Shown: positions 35,652 to 45,748 of the stretch, piece after piece | Position numbering within the stretch: the stretch's first letter is position 1 | Layout of the letters: each line of letters opens with the position of its first letter | NCBI RefSeq assembly: GCF_001645185.1 | Contig: NZ_LXTQ01000011.1 | Coordinates: 62,001-126,000 of the forward strand | Length of the DNA: 64,000 nt | Direction of reading: 5' to 3' | DNA from: Methylobacillus sp. MM3 | GTDB taxonomy: Bacteria; Pseudomonadota; Gammaproteobacteria; Burkholderiales; Methylophilaceae | Translations under genes and position numbers: made by a program | The notes under the pieces: generated by a model | The model's database searches: none | The model's input: only the letters and a program-made list of their open reading frames with translations | What the model was told of the DNA's origin: nothing

Positions 35652-35667
35652 CCCGCCTGGCGGCGGG
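35652..35667 (-). promoter_or_regulatory. GC hairpin in the rpsA leader
   Basis: CCCGCC and GGCGGG pair around a 4-base loop, ending about 22 bases before the rpsA ATG. In other bacteria S1 represses its own mRNA by binding leader hairpins. The location fits, but the structure is short and unverified. Confidence 0.35.
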
Positions 35668-35674
35668 TCAGATT

Positions 35675-35703
35675 AAAAAAACCATGAATCGTGCGATTCA
35701 TGG
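35675..35703 (-). terminator. Rho-independent terminator after cmk
   Basis: Stem CCATGAATC/GATTCATGG (35682-35690 with 35695-35703) is followed on the minus strand by a run of seven T residues. It lies 20 bases past the cmk stop and separates cmk from rpsA transcription. Confidence 0.85.
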
Positions 35704-35722
35704 AGCTTAAAAATTGGTGTTG

Positions 35723-36388
35723 CTAGTGCGCGGCATGAGAATCCAGTACCGACTGCACGGCCTGCGCGATGGTAAGATGATCCGTATCGAGCAGTGCGGC
35801 ATCCTCGCATTGCTGCAACGGCGCCACCTTACGTTCCCGGTCCCGGGCGTCGCGCAATTGCAAATCTTTGAGGATGTCGTCTAGATTAGCATGGTTTCCT
35901 TTTTCCATCAACTGCTTATATCGCCGTTCGGCGCGCACTTCAGCGCTTGCAGTCAGGAAAATCTTGGTCTCGGCATCCGGGAAAATCACGGAGCCCATGT
36001 CGCGTCCGTCGGCCACCAGGCCCGGCGTCTTGCGAAAGCTGCGTTGCAGGTCTAACAGCGCGCGACGCACTTGCGGATGCACGGCGACTTCGGATGCGCC
36101 TCGGCTCATTTCTTCGGTTCGCACTTCCGCGCTGACGTTCTCACCGTTCAGAAAAATCTCGCCATTCTCGAAACGAATATCCAGATCCTTGGCCATGTCG
36201 GCCAGAGCAGCTTCTTCATTCCAGGAAATGCCTTGCTTCGATCCTGCCAGCGCGACGATGCGGTATAACGCACCGGAGTCCAGGTAGTGATAACCCAGCT
36301 TCTGCGCTACGAGTTGCGCGACAGTACCTTTGCCGGAAGCGGATGGACCGTCGATGGCAATCACGGGAGGGGCGGGCGGCTGGCTCAT
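35723..36388 (-). CDS. cmk: cytidylate kinase
   Basis: A 221-residue CMP/dCMP kinase. The P-loop GPSASGKGT is at residues 14-22; GRDMGSVIFPDAETKIFLTAS is the family core, and the LID region RYKQLMEKG and following arginines are present. It stands between aroA and rpsA as in most proteobacteria, but here a small plus-strand gene is wedged between aroA and cmk, so cmk needs its own promoter or read-through. Confidence 0.96.
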   Translation of the reverse strand: MSQPPAPPVIAIDGPSASGKGTVAQLVAQKLGYHYLDSGALYRIVALAGSKQGISWNEEAALADMAKDLDIRFENGEIFLNGENVSAEVRTEEMSRGASEVAVHPQVRRALLDLQRSFRKTPGLVADGRDMGSVIFPDAETKIFLTASAEVRAERRYKQLMEKGNHANLDDILKDLQLRDARDRERKVAPLQQCEDAALLDTDHLTIAQAVQSVLDSHAAH

Positions 36389-36484
36389 CTATTTGTATTT
36401 CCTATCGGACTCTTTTAAACAATCAATTTGTTTGAATATCAAGCGTTGTTGATAATGGTTCTCATCAAAGTCAAGGAGGCCATC

Positions 36485-36682
36485 ATGAAAAAAACGCTTT
36501 CGTTTGCTGCTGTTCATTTTTCTGTCGCCTTTACCGTCGGTTATGCGATGACGGGCAGCGTGGCAGTTGGCGGAGCTATTGCCCTGGTCGAGCCAGCCTG
36601 CAATACCGTGGCTTATTTCTTCCATGAAAAATTCTGGCAGCGCATGGGTCATGAAGGGCTGGCCCATGCTCACCGCGCCTGA
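36485..36682 (+). CDS. DUF2061 small membrane protein
   Basis: A 65-residue membrane protein ([25 protein letters not shown]...) with two helices and the family-like [11 protein letters not shown] end. The ATG has a strong AAGGAGG ribosome site. It runs against the aroA-cmk operon and its last 13 bases overlap the aroA 3' end. Function unknown. Confidence 0.82.
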   Translation: MKKTLSFAAVHFSVAFTVGYAMTGSVAVGGAIALVEPACNTVAYFFHEKFWQRMGHEGLAHAHRA

Positions 36683-37956
36683 ACGACTTCTCCGAATCTG
36701 TCGAAATAGTCGGGGAAGGTCTTCGCGACGCATTTCGGATCATTGATCGTCACCGGCACGCCGCCCAGCGAAACGAGCGAAAAGCACATCGCCATGCGGT
36801 GGTCGTCGTAAGTGTCGATTGCGGCGTTCGGAATCAGGGCGACCGGCGGCGTGACCCGGATGTAGTCCGCACCTTCTTCCACCGTGGCGCCCACCTTGCG
36901 CAGCTCGGTTGCCATCGCGCTGATGCGGTCGGTTTCCTTGACGCGCCAGCTGGCGATGTTGCGCAGCGTGGTGGTGCCGTCGGCGTACAGCGCGGCGATG
37001 GCCAGCGTCATCGCGGCATCGGGAATGTGGTTGCAATCGAGGTCGAGCGCTTTCAGCTTGCCGCTCGATGTGGCTTCGATCCAGTGGTCGCCCATCGTGA
37101 CTTCAGCTCCCATCAACTCCAGCGCCTCGGCGAAACGCACATCGCCCTGGATGCTTTGCTTGCCTATGCCTTCCACGCGCACCGGTCCGCGGCCGATGGC
37201 GCCTGCAGCCAGGAAATACGAGGCGGAGGAGGCGTCGCCTTCCACCCACACTTCGCCGGGGCTCCGGTAGCGGCTGTTTGCGGGAATCGTGAACGATTGC
37301 CAACCGTTGCGCTGAACATCGACGCCGAAGCGTGCCATCAGGTTGAGCGTGATTTCGATGTACGGCTTGGAGATCAGTTCGCCGACGACTTCAATGGTCG
37401 TTTCCTGTCCGGTCAAGGGCAATGCCATCAGCAGTGCAGTCAGAAACTGGCTGGAAACATTGCCGCGCACGGAAACCTTGTTGCCGCTGACGGCGGAAGG
37501 GAAAATTTCAAGCGGAGGAAAACCGTCATTGCCCAGATAGCGGATGTCCGCGCCGGCCTGGCGTAAGGCGTCCACGAGGTCGCCGATGGGCCGTTCATGC
37601 ATGCGTGCGACACCGGAAAGCTTGTAGTGTCCACCGGACAGGGCCAGCGCGGCGGTCAGCGGACGGAAGGCTGTGCCGGCGTTGCCAAGAAAAAGATCGG
37701 CTTCCTTGACTTTGAATGCTCCGCCCACACCCGTGACTTTCCAGTCGTCAGCGCCGGTTTGCTCCAGCGGTATACCAAGAATTTTCAGCGCTTCAAGCAT
37801 GCGCGCGGTGTCGTCCGATGCGAGCAGGTCGCGGATATGCGTTGTGCCTTCGGCCAGGGCTGCCAGTAGCAGCGTGCGATTGGAGATGCTCTTGGAGCCG
37901 GGCAGTTTGATGGTGCCTTTGGCGCGGCTGACGGGTGAGAGATTCAATGTATCCAT
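36670..37956 (-). CDS. aroA: 3-phosphoshikimate 1-carboxyvinyltransferase (EPSP synthase)
   Basis: A 428-residue EPSP synthase of the shikimate pathway. [10 protein letters not shown] (phosphate-binding N-terminal loop), the [19 protein letters not shown] motif and [11 protein letters not shown] are present. The ATG at 37956 lies two bases after the tyrA stop, so the two are co-translated. The GNAGTAFRP version is the glyphosate-sensitive class I pattern. Confidence 0.97.
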   Translation of the reverse strand: MDTLNLSPVSRAKGTIKLPGSKSISNRTLLLAALAEGTTHIRDLLASDDTARMLEALKILGIPLEQTGADDWKVTGVGGAFKVKEADLFLGNAGTAFRPLTAALALSGGHYKLSGVARMHERPIGDLVDALRQAGADIRYLGNDGFPPLEIFPSAVSGNKVSVRGNVSSQFLTALLMALPLTGQETTIEVVGELISKPYIEITLNLMARFGVDVQRNGWQSFTIPANSRYRSPGEVWVEGDASSASYFLAAGAIGRGPVRVEGIGKQSIQGDVRFAEALELMGAEVTMGDHWIEATSSGKLKALDLDCNHIPDAAMTLAIAALYADGTTTLRNIASWRVKETDRISAMATELRKVGATVEEGADYIRVTPPVALIPNAAIDTYDDHRMAMCFSLVSLGGVPVTINDPKCVAKTFPDYFDRFGEVVQAR

Positions 37957-37958
37957 AG

Positions 37959-38843
37959 TTATTTGCTTTGAGAGTGAGCCCATTCATTGCGGGCATGGCG
38001 GGCGTGTTCGAACGCAGCAGCGAGTGCGTCGCCATCATGCGCGTCAATCAGGCTGCGGATTTGCGTAAGGCGCGCAATATAGGCGTCCAGCTCTTGCAGC
38101 ATTGCAGGGCGGTTGGCGAGGCAAATGTCGCGCCACATTTCCGGCGAGCTGCCGGCAATGCGCGAAAAGTCGCGGAAGCCGCCGGCGGCAAAGCTGAACA
38201 GTTGATCGGCATTGGGGCGGCGCGCGATTTCCTCGACCAGCGCAAATGCCAGCACGTGCGGCAAATGGCTGACGGCGGCGAATATCCGGTCGTGGAGATC
38301 GACTGGCATTTCAATGACGTGAGCCCCGCAGCCTTGCCAGAAATCGGCGATGACTTTCACATCCGCAGCGGAATTTTCAGGCAGTGGCGTCAGGACGATA
38401 TTCTTGCCGTCGAACAGTTCGGTTTTCGCGGCCAGGACGCCGCTTTTCTCCGCGCCGGCAATCGGATGGCCTGGAACGAAGCGTGGCAAGGCGTCGCCGA
38501 GATTGGCGTGCGCGGCTTCGACCACATCGCCCTTGGTGCTGCCTGCATCGGACAACAGGGTATTTGCGCCCAAGTGTGGACGAATCGCCGCCATCACGTC
38601 CGGCATCTGGCCGACCGGCATCGCCAGCAATACGAAACTGGCGTCCGCAACCGCTGACTCAACCGGCTCGATGGCGTCAATCACGCCCAGTTTGAGCGCC
38701 GCATCCATGTTTTCGCTCGGGCGCCCCACGCCGACAATGCGGCGCGCGAGCCCGGCCCGCCGTGCGGCAAGCGCGACCGAGCCGCCGATCAGACCGACGC
38801 CTATGATCACCAGTTTGTCCAGCATGGCCTGTTTGTCGAGCAT
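37959..38843 (-). CDS. tyrA: prephenate dehydrogenase
   Basis: A 294-residue TyrA. The NAD-binding motif [11 protein letters not shown] is near residues 16-26; [11 protein letters not shown] and [12 protein letters not shown] are typical of the family. It makes hydroxyphenylpyruvate for tyrosine. A second in-frame ATG at 38825 is an alternative start. aroA follows directly. Confidence 0.95.
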   Translation of the reverse strand: MLDKQAMLDKLVIIGVGLIGGSVALAARRAGLARRIVGVGRPSENMDAALKLGVIDAIEPVESAVADASFVLLAMPVGQMPDVMAAIRPHLGANTLLSDAGSTKGDVVEAAHANLGDALPRFVPGHPIAGAEKSGVLAAKTELFDGKNIVLTPLPENSAADVKVIADFWQGCGAHVIEMPVDLHDRIFAAVSHLPHVLAFALVEEIARRPNADQLFSFAAGGFRDFSRIAGSSPEMWRDICLANRPAMLQELDAYIARLTQIRSLIDAHDGDALAAAFEHARHARNEWAHSQSK

Positions 38844-38929
38844 GATGTACGGAGTGGAAAAAAGGGAGGTATTCTAGCATGATGGCTTGCCTGTCTTCTC
38901 TTGCAAGGCCCCCTAGAAAGTATTTACGG

Positions 38930-39820
38930 ATGGAAACACACAACAAACTTGTTATCGGCATTGCTTCGCGTGCGCTGTTCGACCTGTCGGCCAGTCATGA
39001 GGTCTTTGAGCAAGAAGGCGTGGAGGCGTATTGCCGCTATCAGATCGAGCACGAGGATGACCCGCTGGAGCCCGGCGTCGCCTTCGGACTGACGCGCAAG
39101 TTGCTGGCGCTCAATCAGCCGGGTTCGGTACAGCGGGTAGAAGTGATCCTGCTGTCGCGTAATAGTGCCGATACCGGTCTGCGCGTGTTCAATTCGATCA
39201 GGCATCATCGACTCGGCATCGAGCGAGCCGTGTTTACGCGCGGGGAAAGTCCGTATCGCTACGTGCCGGCGTTCGGCGTCCATCTCTTTTTATCAGCCGA
39301 CCCGGCGGATGTGCGGCAGGCGCTGGAGTCGGGTTATGCGGCGGCGACCATCCTGCCTTCCAATGTGGGGCGGAACGAGACCGACCAACTGCGTATCGCT
39401 TTTGACGGCGATGCGGTGTTGTTTTCGGATGAAGCGGAGCGGGTGTACAAGGCCGGAGGGCTGGCTGCCTTTTCGGACAGCGAGGTGCAAGCGGCACGCG
39501 AACCGTTATCCGGCGGGCCTTTCAAGAATTTTCTCGCAATGCTGCATCACATTCAGGCGGAATATCCCGCCGACTCCGCGCCGATACGGACTGCGCTGGT
39601 CACGGCGCGTGGCGCACCGGCGCACGAACGGGTGATCCGCACCTTGCGGCATTGGGGGATTCGTATCGATGAGGCGCTGTTCCTTGCGGGAATGGACAAA
39701 GGACCATTCCTGGAGGCCTTCGGGGCGGATATCTTTTTTGACGATCAGAGCAAACACTGCGAATCGGCACGGCAGCATGTGGCGACCTGTCACGTGCCGC
39801 ACGGCATTGCGAACGAATAA
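38930..39820 (+). CDS. cytosolic 5'-nucleotidase, cN-I family
   Basis: A 296-residue protein matching the 5'-nucleotidase family related to vertebrate cN-I. Conserved stretches are IGIASRALFDLS, YVPAFGVHLFLSA, LRIAFDGDAVLFSDEAE and FLAGMDKGPFLEAF; the HAD-like DGD and FFDDQ carry acidic metal ligands. The start at 38930 fits homologues. It would dephosphorylate nucleoside monophosphates. Its only close neighbour is divergent tyrA; downstream is a repeat element. Confidence 0.88.
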   Translation: METHNKLVIGIASRALFDLSASHEVFEQEGVEAYCRYQIEHEDDPLEPGVAFGLTRKLLALNQPGSVQRVEVILLSRNSADTGLRVFNSIRHHRLGIERAVFTRGESPYRYVPAFGVHLFLSADPADVRQALESGYAAATILPSNVGRNETDQLRIAFDGDAVLFSDEAERVYKAGGLAAFSDSEVQAAREPLSGGPFKNFLAMLHHIQAEYPADSAPIRTALVTARGAPAHERVIRTLRHWGIRIDEALFLAGMDKGPFLEAFGADIFFDDQSKHCESARQHVATCHVPHGIANE

Positions 39821-39845
39821 AGGTAATGCGGAAAAAGGTTATGGC

Positions 39846-40105
39846 AAGGCCTGTTTCAGTAGTATTCGGCAATTGCCATCGCGATAGATTCGGGATGACT
39901 GCAGGACGCGCGCGATACGAGTTTTGAGTTCGCAACTTGCGCAACCAGCAGATGCGCTCCACATCAACGCGACCCAGTAGGAAAACCATGCCTGGCGCAT
40001 CGTCACTTGCTTGCCGCCGTTTGGAAAAACCAGACTGCGGTTTGCGCCTTACGTACTTCCTCACGCATGGCCTTGGCAACGCCGAATACTACTGAAACAG
40101 GCCTT
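39846..40105. mobile_element. TIR element B (MITE-like, 260 bp)
   Basis: Perfect 25-bp terminal inverted repeats (39846-39870 and 40081-40105) share the 16-base core GCCTGTTTCAGTAGTA with element A. The minus strand holds a broken reading frame (MREEVRKAQTAVWFFQTAASK, stop, ... AIAEYY, stop) whose AVW-x-FQ block and terminal YY-stop, encoded by the repeat end, match element A. No transposase is present and no target duplication is clear. It occupies most of the 377-base gap between the nucleotidase and bpt; nothing else was seen there. Confidence 0.7.
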
Positions 40106-40197
40106 TAAATAGATGGCGTTCCGAGATTGAGCTCCAATGTCAGAACGCCGATGCCACGGAGATGACATAAGTGTGACTTCGGCAAATCAGCGAAAGT

Positions 40198-40941
40198 TCA
40201 CACATCTTTTGAAGAATTTTTCATGAGCGGATGCCACTCTCCGTCAAGCAGGGCTTCCAATGGCTGGAAGTCTTGTTTGTAGGCCATTTTGCGGCTTTCG
40301 GCGATCCAGTAACCGAGGAAAAGATAGGGACGCTGGATCCGCCGGCACCATTCGGCCAGCCACAGGATGCTGTAAGTGCCGTAGCTGGCGTGCGGGTTGC
40401 TGCAATCGTAAAAGGTATAAACCGCGGATAGGCCATCTCGTACGCAATCCACCACGCTCACCATCTTGAGCACTTCGTTTTCGCGGAATTCGACCAGCAC
40501 GGTCTCGACATTGCTTTGCGCAAGGAAATTCCGGTACTGCTCGACGCCATCCGCATCCATTCCGCCGCCGGTGTGTCGCGCATGCTGGTATGCGCGATAC
40601 AGCTTGAAATGCTCTTCGGAATAATGCAGGTCGAGCACTTGTACAGTGAGGTTGGCGTGATGCTTCCAGGCGCGGCGTTGGCTGCGGCTTGGTTTGAATT
40701 CTGAAACAGGAAGGCGAACCGGCACGCAGGCCGAGCAATTTTCGCAATGCGGACGGTAAGCGAATTTGCCGCTGCGGCGAAAGCCGAATTGGATCAGGTC
40801 GCTATAAACGCGGTTGTCGATCAGGTGGTGCGGCGCTGCAATCAGGGATTGCGCCTGACGCCCGTCAAGATAGCCGCAAGGGTAGGGCGTGGTGACGTAG
40901 AACTGGATCCGCTGAAGCGGCGGGTCATTGGGCAGGGTCAT
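40198..40941 (-). CDS. bpt: aspartate/glutamate leucyltransferase Bpt
   Basis: A 247-residue transferase that adds leucine to proteins with N-terminal Asp or Glu, marking them for ClpS/ClpAP degradation. The family N-terminus ([20 protein letters not shown]), the cysteine cluster [15 protein letters not shown] and [13 protein letters not shown] are present. It overlaps aat by 17 bases, so both N-degron enzymes come from one operon. Confidence 0.94.
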   Translation of the reverse strand: MTLPNDPPLQRIQFYVTTPYPCGYLDGRQAQSLIAAPHHLIDNRVYSDLIQFGFRRSGKFAYRPHCENCSACVPVRLPVSEFKPSRSQRRAWKHHANLTVQVLDLHYSEEHFKLYRAYQHARHTGGGMDADGVEQYRNFLAQSNVETVLVEFRENEVLKMVSVVDCVRDGLSAVYTFYDCSNPHASYGTYSILWLAEWCRRIQRPYLFLGYWIAESRKMAYKQDFQPLEALLDGEWHPLMKNSSKDV

Positions 40942-41626
40942 GGAAGTTCCATTTTCCTGAAGAATCAGATTCCAATTTTACCAATTCGGACAATCTCTGG
41001 GCAAATTCGTTGCGGGAGATTTCGCGTGCGCCCAGACGGGCAAGATGGGCCGTATGCATTTGGCAATCGATCATGCCGAAGCCTTGCTGTTGCAGGAGCT
41101 GTACCAGATGCACAAAGGCCAGCTTGGAAGCGTCCGTGGCGTGGTGAAACATCGATTCGCCGTAAAACATGCGGCCGATGGCGACGCCGTATAGCCCGCC
41201 GACTAGTTTGCCGTCCATCCAGGTTTCAATGGAGTGGGCATAGCCCAGGGCGTGCAGCTTGCAATATCCTTCCAGAATTTCCGGCACGATCCAGCTACCC
41301 TCCTGCCCGGGGCGCGGCGTCGAGGCGCAGGCCAGCATAACCTCGCGAAATACCGTGTCGTAGCGTATTTCGTAATCCCGCTTTTTCAGCCGTTTGGCAA
41401 GCGAGCGGGAAATTTTCAACTCATCCGGAAACAGTACCATGCGCGGATCGGGGCTCCACCACAGTGGCGGCTGTCCGGGGCTGTACCATGGGAAAATGCC
41501 ATGGCGATACGCATCGAGCAGACGCTTCGGCGAGAGATCGCCTCCGGCTGCGAGCAGGCCGCTGGGCTCTTTCAATGCTCGCTCCAGCGGGGGAAAAGGG
41601 GTATCAGCGTCCAGCCAGAAAATCAT
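40925..41626 (-). CDS. aat: leucyl/phenylalanyl-tRNA-protein transferase
   Basis: A 233-residue Aat that adds Leu or Phe to proteins with N-terminal Lys or Arg. [21 protein letters not shown] and [33 protein letters not shown] are diagnostic. Paired with bpt, it covers both basic and acidic N-degrons. The end of the copper cluster's cupredoxin gene lies 49 bases away on the same strand. Confidence 0.96.
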   Translation of the reverse strand: MIFWLDADTPFPPLERALKEPSGLLAAGGDLSPKRLLDAYRHGIFPWYSPGQPPLWWSPDPRMVLFPDELKISRSLAKRLKKRDYEIRYDTVFREVMLACASTPRPGQEGSWIVPEILEGYCKLHALGYAHSIETWMDGKLVGGLYGVAIGRMFYGESMFHHATDASKLAFVHLVQLLQQQGFGMIDCQMHTAHLARLGAREISRNEFAQRLSELVKLESDSSGKWNFHDPAQ

Positions 41627-41675
41627 TGCTCAAGGGCCGTACTCAACCGCCGGCATGTCTGCGCTACCTGGGGAA

Positions 41676-42044
41676 TCATGCTTGCGTCGCCACCAATCGT
41701 CCTCGATACATGCCCATCTGGCAGGTGAATTCATATTGGCCAGGATTCAGTGGAGGCAGGGTCACGCTCTGCGTCTTGCCCAGCGGGAGGTCGGCGCTGA
41801 TGCCGAGATCGCCGAATACGACTTTTTCCGCACAAGGCGTGGCGTCATGGCGGGTAAAGCGCAGCGTCAGCGCCTGTCCTGCCGGGACTTCGAGCGCGGC
41901 CGGCTGGTAGACGCCATCCTTGACCTGGATATCGATGGATTGCTGTGCGTTGACATGTTCGGCTTTGGATTTGGAAAGCCAGAACCACCATGCGATCACC
42001 GCAATCGCGGCAATGCCGCCCAGGGTGACGATTGTTTCGCTCAT
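41676..42044 (-). CDS. membrane-anchored cupredoxin-like protein
   Basis: A 122-residue protein with an N-terminal membrane helix (about 7-24) and a cupredoxin-like domain (EfeO/PetE-type fold). Possible copper ligands are H67 (RHDATPC), C72 and the C/M pair in FTCQMGMY. The ATG at 42044 overlaps the copA stop as ATGA. Likely a periplasm-facing copper carrier or quencher working with CopA. Confidence 0.8.
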   Translation of the reverse strand: MSETIVTLGGIAAIAVIAWWFWLSKSKAEHVNAQQSIDIQVKDGVYQPAALEVPAGQALTLRFTRHDATPCAEKVVFGDLGISADLPLGKTQSVTLPPLNPGQYEFTCQMGMYRGRLVATQA

Positions 42045-44269
42045 GGCTTGAACCACCGCAAGCGTCCCGCATTGCTGACCACGGTGACCGACGACATCGC
42101 CATCGCCGCGCCGGCGATCATCGGATTGAGCAGCAGGCCAAACAAGGGATAGAGCAGGCCGGCGGCAATCGGAATGCCCAGGACGTTGTAGATAAAGGCG
42201 CCGAACAGGTTCTGCCGGATATTGCGCACTGTCGCGCGCGAAATGGCAATTGCGTTCGGCACCCCGTGCAGCGAGCCGGACATCAGCGTGACATCGGCAG
42301 ATTCGATGGCGACATCGGTGCCGGTGCCAATGGCGAAACCGACATCGGCGCGGGCCAAAGCGGGAGCATCGTTGATGCCATCGCCGACCATGCCGACCTT
42401 TTCGCCGCGCGCGATCAGCTCGGCAACCTGTTTGTCCTTGTCCTGCGGCAACACTTCGGCGAATACCGCGTCGATGCCAACCTGTTTTGCCACTGCATGT
42501 GCCGTGGCGGCATTGTCGCCGGTGAGCATGACGACTTTTATATGCAGCGCATGCAGCCGGGCGATGGCGGTTTTTGAATCCGGCTTGATCGGGTCGGCCA
42601 CAGCGACGATGCCGGCCAGCATGCCATCTGCGGCCAGGAACATCGGCGTTTCCGCGCGCGATGCGGACTGCTGGGCCTGGTCGTGCAGGGCATCGCAGGC
42701 AATGCCGTGCTCTTCCATGAATTTGTAGTTGCCGAATCGGACATGCTTGCCATCGATCTCGCCATGCACGCCGTGGCCTGCAACCGCCTGGAAATTTTGG
42801 ACTGGGGCGAGTGCCAGGCCGCGTTCCTTTGCGGCATTGAGCACCGCTTCCGCCAGCGGATGCTCCGAGCCTGCTTCCAGACTGGCGGCGAGGCGCAGCA
42901 GTCCGTCGGCATCATGGCCGGCGGCCGGAATGAGCGCGGTCACGGCGGGTTTGCCCATCGTTACGGTGCCGGTCTTGTCGAGGACTACGGTGGTCAGCTG
43001 TCCAGCCTGCTGCAACGCGTCGCCGTTGCGGATCAATATGCCGTGTTCGGCCGCCTTGCCCACGCCCACCATCACCGACATCGGCGTTGCCAGCCCCAGT
43101 GCGCATGGACAGGCGATTACCAGCACGGTGACGGCCGCGATCATCGCAAAGTTGAGCCGGGGTTCGGGGCCGAAATCGAACCAGACGACGAATGTAGTCA
43201 CCGCGACGATCAGCACCGCCGGCACAAACCAGGCGGAGACGGTATCGGCCATCCGCCCGATGGCAGGTTTGGCGCCTTGCGCCTGGCGGACCATTTCGAC
43301 AATGCGCGACAGCGCGGTATCCTTGCCCACGCGCGTCGCTCTAAAAAGAAAGGTACCGCTTTTGTTAAGCGTGCCGCCGGAGACTTCCGCGCCTACGTTT
43401 TTTTCGACCGGCATGGGCTCGCCGGTGAGCATGGACTCATCGACCAGGGAATGGCCTTCGATCAACTCTCCGTCTACCGGGATTTTCTCGCCCGGCCGGA
43501 CGCGCAGCGTATCGTTGACGCGCACCTCGGCCAGCGGAATATCGATTTCCTGCCCGTCGCGCACGACGCGTGCGGTTTTCGGTTTCAAGCCGATCAGGCG
43601 TTTCACGGCTTCCGAGGTGCGCCCGCGTGCGCGCATCTCCAGCGCCTGCCCCAGCACGACCAGGCCGATGACGACGGCGATCACGTCCCAGAATGGTTCG
43701 GCGGTACCGGCCGGGAATAGGCGCGGCGCGACGGTGACAGTGAGCGAATAGCCCCATGCTGCCGCCATGCCCAGTGCGATCAGCGTGTCCATCGTGGCGG
43801 TGTGGTTGCGCAATGATTTCCATGCGCCAATGAAAAATTGCGGACCGGAGTACAGCATCACCGTCAGCGTCAGCACTGCGAGGGCGGGCGATCCCCATTG
43901 CATCAGGGCGTGTGGCATGTTACCGCCGAGCATCGCAGGGAAACCGAATGCCAAGGCCGGCACGGCGACGGCCAGCGCGAACTGTGATTTACGCATTAGC
44001 ACACGGTAATGTGCGAGTTCGGCGGCTTCTTTCTCGCTTTCGGCGGCTTCTTCGTCAATGATTTCGCTGGCGCGATAGCCCGCTTTCGATACGGCTGCAA
44101 TCAGTGCGGGTACCTGGGCTTCGCCGCGAACATCGGCTGTCCGGGCGGCAAAATTGACATTCACTTCCGCGACGCCGGGCACGCCGCGCAAAGCGGTTTC
44201 GACGCCGGCGACGCAGCCGGCGCAGCGCATGCCGTCAATCGCAAGCCGAAGGGAATTGGACGATGTCAT
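42041..44269 (-). CDS. copA: copper-exporting P1B-type ATPase
   Basis: A 742-residue Cu(I) ATPase. It has an N-terminal metal-binding domain with GMRCAGC, membrane segments with the CPC motif ([11 protein letters not shown]), phosphorylation motif DKTGTVT, a conserved HP pair (GSEHPLAEA) and [19 protein letters not shown] marks the Cu/Ag subgroup. One N-terminal domain only. It follows copZ by 41 bases and is co-transcribed with the cupredoxin gene; both should respond to CueR. Confidence 0.96.
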   Translation of the reverse strand: MTSSNSLRLAIDGMRCAGCVAGVETALRGVPGVAEVNVNFAARTADVRGEAQVPALIAAVSKAGYRASEIIDEEAAESEKEAAELAHYRVLMRKSQFALAVAVPALAFGFPAMLGGNMPHALMQWGSPALAVLTLTVMLYSGPQFFIGAWKSLRNHTATMDTLIALGMAAAWGYSLTVTVAPRLFPAGTAEPFWDVIAVVIGLVVLGQALEMRARGRTSEAVKRLIGLKPKTARVVRDGQEIDIPLAEVRVNDTLRVRPGEKIPVDGELIEGHSLVDESMLTGEPMPVEKNVGAEVSGGTLNKSGTFLFRATRVGKDTALSRIVEMVRQAQGAKPAIGRMADTVSAWFVPAVLIVAVTTFVVWFDFGPEPRLNFAMIAAVTVLVIACPCALGLATPMSVMVGVGKAAEHGILIRNGDALQQAGQLTTVVLDKTGTVTMGKPAVTALIPAAGHDADGLLRLAASLEAGSEHPLAEAVLNAAKERGLALAPVQNFQAVAGHGVHGEIDGKHVRFGNYKFMEEHGIACDALHDQAQQSASRAETPMFLAADGMLAGIVAVADPIKPDSKTAIARLHALHIKVVMLTGDNAATAHAVAKQVGIDAVFAEVLPQDKDKQVAELIARGEKVGMVGDGINDAPALARADVGFAIGTGTDVAIESADVTLMSGSLHGVPNAIAISRATVRNIRQNLFGAFIYNVLGIPIAAGLLYPLFGLLLNPMIAGAAMAMSSVTVVSNAGRLRWFKP

Positions 44270-44310
44270 GTTTCTAGCCTACTGCCCGCAGATGATGAGG
44301 GCAAGCGACT

Positions 44311-44505
44311 TCATTCTGCGACGCGGTAGCCTGCCGCTGCAATCGCATCGGCAATGGAGGAAGCCGGCAACGTGCTTTCCACGTTGACTATCTTGGTTGC
44401 GGGATCGGCGATGACAGTGGCGTCCGGATCGATGTTGCGGATGGCTGCGGTAATCGTCGCTGCGCAACCGCCGCAGGTCATGTCGTTAACATTGAAAGTA
44501 TGCAT
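44311..44505 (-). CDS. copZ: copper chaperone CopZ-like (HMA domain)
   Basis: A 64-residue heavy-metal-associated domain with DMTCGGCAATI holding the C-x-x-C copper site. The ATG at 44505 has GGAGA upstream. It is the first gene of the minus-strand copZ-copA-cupredoxin operon and faces cueR across two MerR-type boxes. It would hand Cu(I) to CopA. Confidence 0.92.
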   Translation of the reverse strand: MHTFNVNDMTCGGCAATITAAIRNIDPDATVIADPATKIVNVESTLPASSIADAIAAAGYRVAE

Positions 44506-44552
44506 TTGGAATCTCCTTGAGTGTAGCCCTGCATTGCATAACGATACTCTGA

Positions 44553-44573
44553 ACCTTCCCATGATGGTAAGGT
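44553..44573 (-). promoter_or_regulatory. CueR box at the copZ promoter
   Basis: A 21-base dyad with ACCTT and AAGGT ends and CCA/TGG inner arms, the MerR-family copper operator pattern. On the minus strand it overlaps a TTGACC -35 element with the long spacer typical of MerR-activated promoters, firing towards copZ-copA. Confidence 0.75.
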
Positions 44574-44593
44574 CAAGCAATTTGCGGGGCTTG

Positions 44594-44614
44594 ACCTTAC
44601 CATGGTGGGAAGCT
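44594..44614 (+). promoter_or_regulatory. CueR box at the cueR promoter
   Basis: A second CueR-type dyad (ACCTTACCATGG then TGGGAAGCT) directly follows TTGACC at 44591 on the plus strand and faces cueR. The two boxes are 20 bases apart and oppositely oriented, so both operons of the island can be switched by the same regulator. Confidence 0.65.
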
Positions 44615-44663
44615 TCATCATCATTCGCTCAACTTTCAAGCCGCAGCGATCAGGAGGATATCG

Positions 44664-45080
44664 ATGGGTGTCATGAGTATCGGCGAAGCCGCCGCGGCGT
44701 CAGGTGTGACCGCAAAAATGATCCGGCATTACGAAGACATGCACCTGATTCCGGAGGCATCGCGAACGCTGGCGGGATATCGCATGTATTCCGACAAGGA
44801 CGTGCATATCCTGCGCTTTGTCCGCCGCGCGCGCGGCTTGGGATTTTCCATCAAGCAGATCGCGGATTTGCTAGGTTTATGGCGCGACCAGTCGCGCTCC
44901 AGCGCGAGAGTCAAGGCGCTGGCACTGGAGCATATCGCCGAGCTCGAACGCAAGATCGCTGAAATGCAGACGATGAAAACCGAGTTGGAACGGCTCGCCC
45001 ATTGTTGCCATGGGGATCATCGTCCCGAATGCCCGATACTGGAGCAATTGGCTGGCGATTCTCCGGCGGATGCAGGGTGA
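44664..45080 (+). CDS. cueR: copper-responsive MerR-family activator CueR
   Basis: A 138-residue MerR regulator: N-terminal winged helix (IGEAAAASGVTAKMIRHYE), dimerisation helix, and a C-terminal metal loop C-HGDHRPE-C with the C-x7-C spacing that binds a monovalent copper or silver ion in CueR. It diverges from copZ-copA and precedes the cus genes on the plus strand. Confidence 0.93.
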   Translation: MGVMSIGEAAAASGVTAKMIRHYEDMHLIPEASRTLAGYRMYSDKDVHILRFVRRARGLGFSIKQIADLLGLWRDQSRSSARVKALALEHIAELERKIAEMQTMKTELERLAHCCHGDHRPECPILEQLAGDSPADAG

Positions 45081-45171
45081 GCGAATTGCGCTTCTCGCTG
45101 TGCGTCGAGATGGAAATTACGGGAGTTTCTCCGTGTTTACAGGGTTTTAAAAATAGGCGCATAATAAAAAT

Positions 45172-45537
45172 ATGTATTCCAGACTAAGCCGTTTGATCGT
45201 GCTGCTCGCCATGCTGATCTGCCTGCCCCTGAACGGGCTGGCGGCATCGATCATGCCTGCGTGCGATGCGCACGGTCAGGCCATGGTAATGCATGCCGAT
45301 GCCGACCAGGCGGATGCGATGCCGGGCTGCGATCATCATGAGACCAAGTCTCCATCCGCAAAAACTCCCTGCGAAAAGTGTTTTTCCTGTCATATCGTGA
45401 CGGCTCAAGCCATCGTGCCGTTCGCCTTTACCATGCTGGCAATGGCGGCCAGCCCGAAATTTTCCGCGGCAATCGCCGAAAAACCGCAATCCCTTTCCTC
45501 TTTCCTGTTCCGACCTCCCATCTCCTCCTTCGCCTAG
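45172..45537 (+). CDS. small exported Cys/His/Met-rich protein (DUF2946-like)
   Basis: A 121-residue protein with a signal peptide or N-terminal membrane helix (about 6-24) and many possible metal ligands (CDAHGQAMVMHAD, CDHHE, CEKCFSCH). A second hydrophobic stretch is near 79-95. DUF2946-type proteins of this size often precede Cus/Czc efflux operons. Probable periplasmic metal-binding or envelope role; function unproven. Confidence 0.7.
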   Translation: MYSRLSRLIVLLAMLICLPLNGLAASIMPACDAHGQAMVMHADADQADAMPGCDHHETKSPSAKTPCEKCFSCHIVTAQAIVPFAFTMLAMAASPKFSAAIAEKPQSLSSFLFRPPISSFA

Positions 45538-45748
45538 TGCTGAAGGTTCTCCGGCGTTGTCACGCAGTCGATCCGATTTGATTGTTTCGGGTGCATGCTG
45601 CCCAGCCATCCTCCAGCACACCCAATAGACGCGTTCGTTAGCTGTCGGATGCAGTGCGTATTTGCGCGCTGCAGTGGCAATCGAGATGCGTCCGGGGTTT
45701 GCCCGAACCCTGTCTGGATTGATACAACTGATACAAGGAGAGTCCGAA

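Noticed and set aside
36389-36733. 114-codon minus-strand frame between cmk and aroA
   Set aside because: It is opposite the DUF2061 gene, which has a strong ribosome site and family match.
41201-41214. ACTAGT resembling the core of the TetR palindromes
   Set aside because: It is inside aat, lacks the flanking palindromic arms and is not in a promoter.
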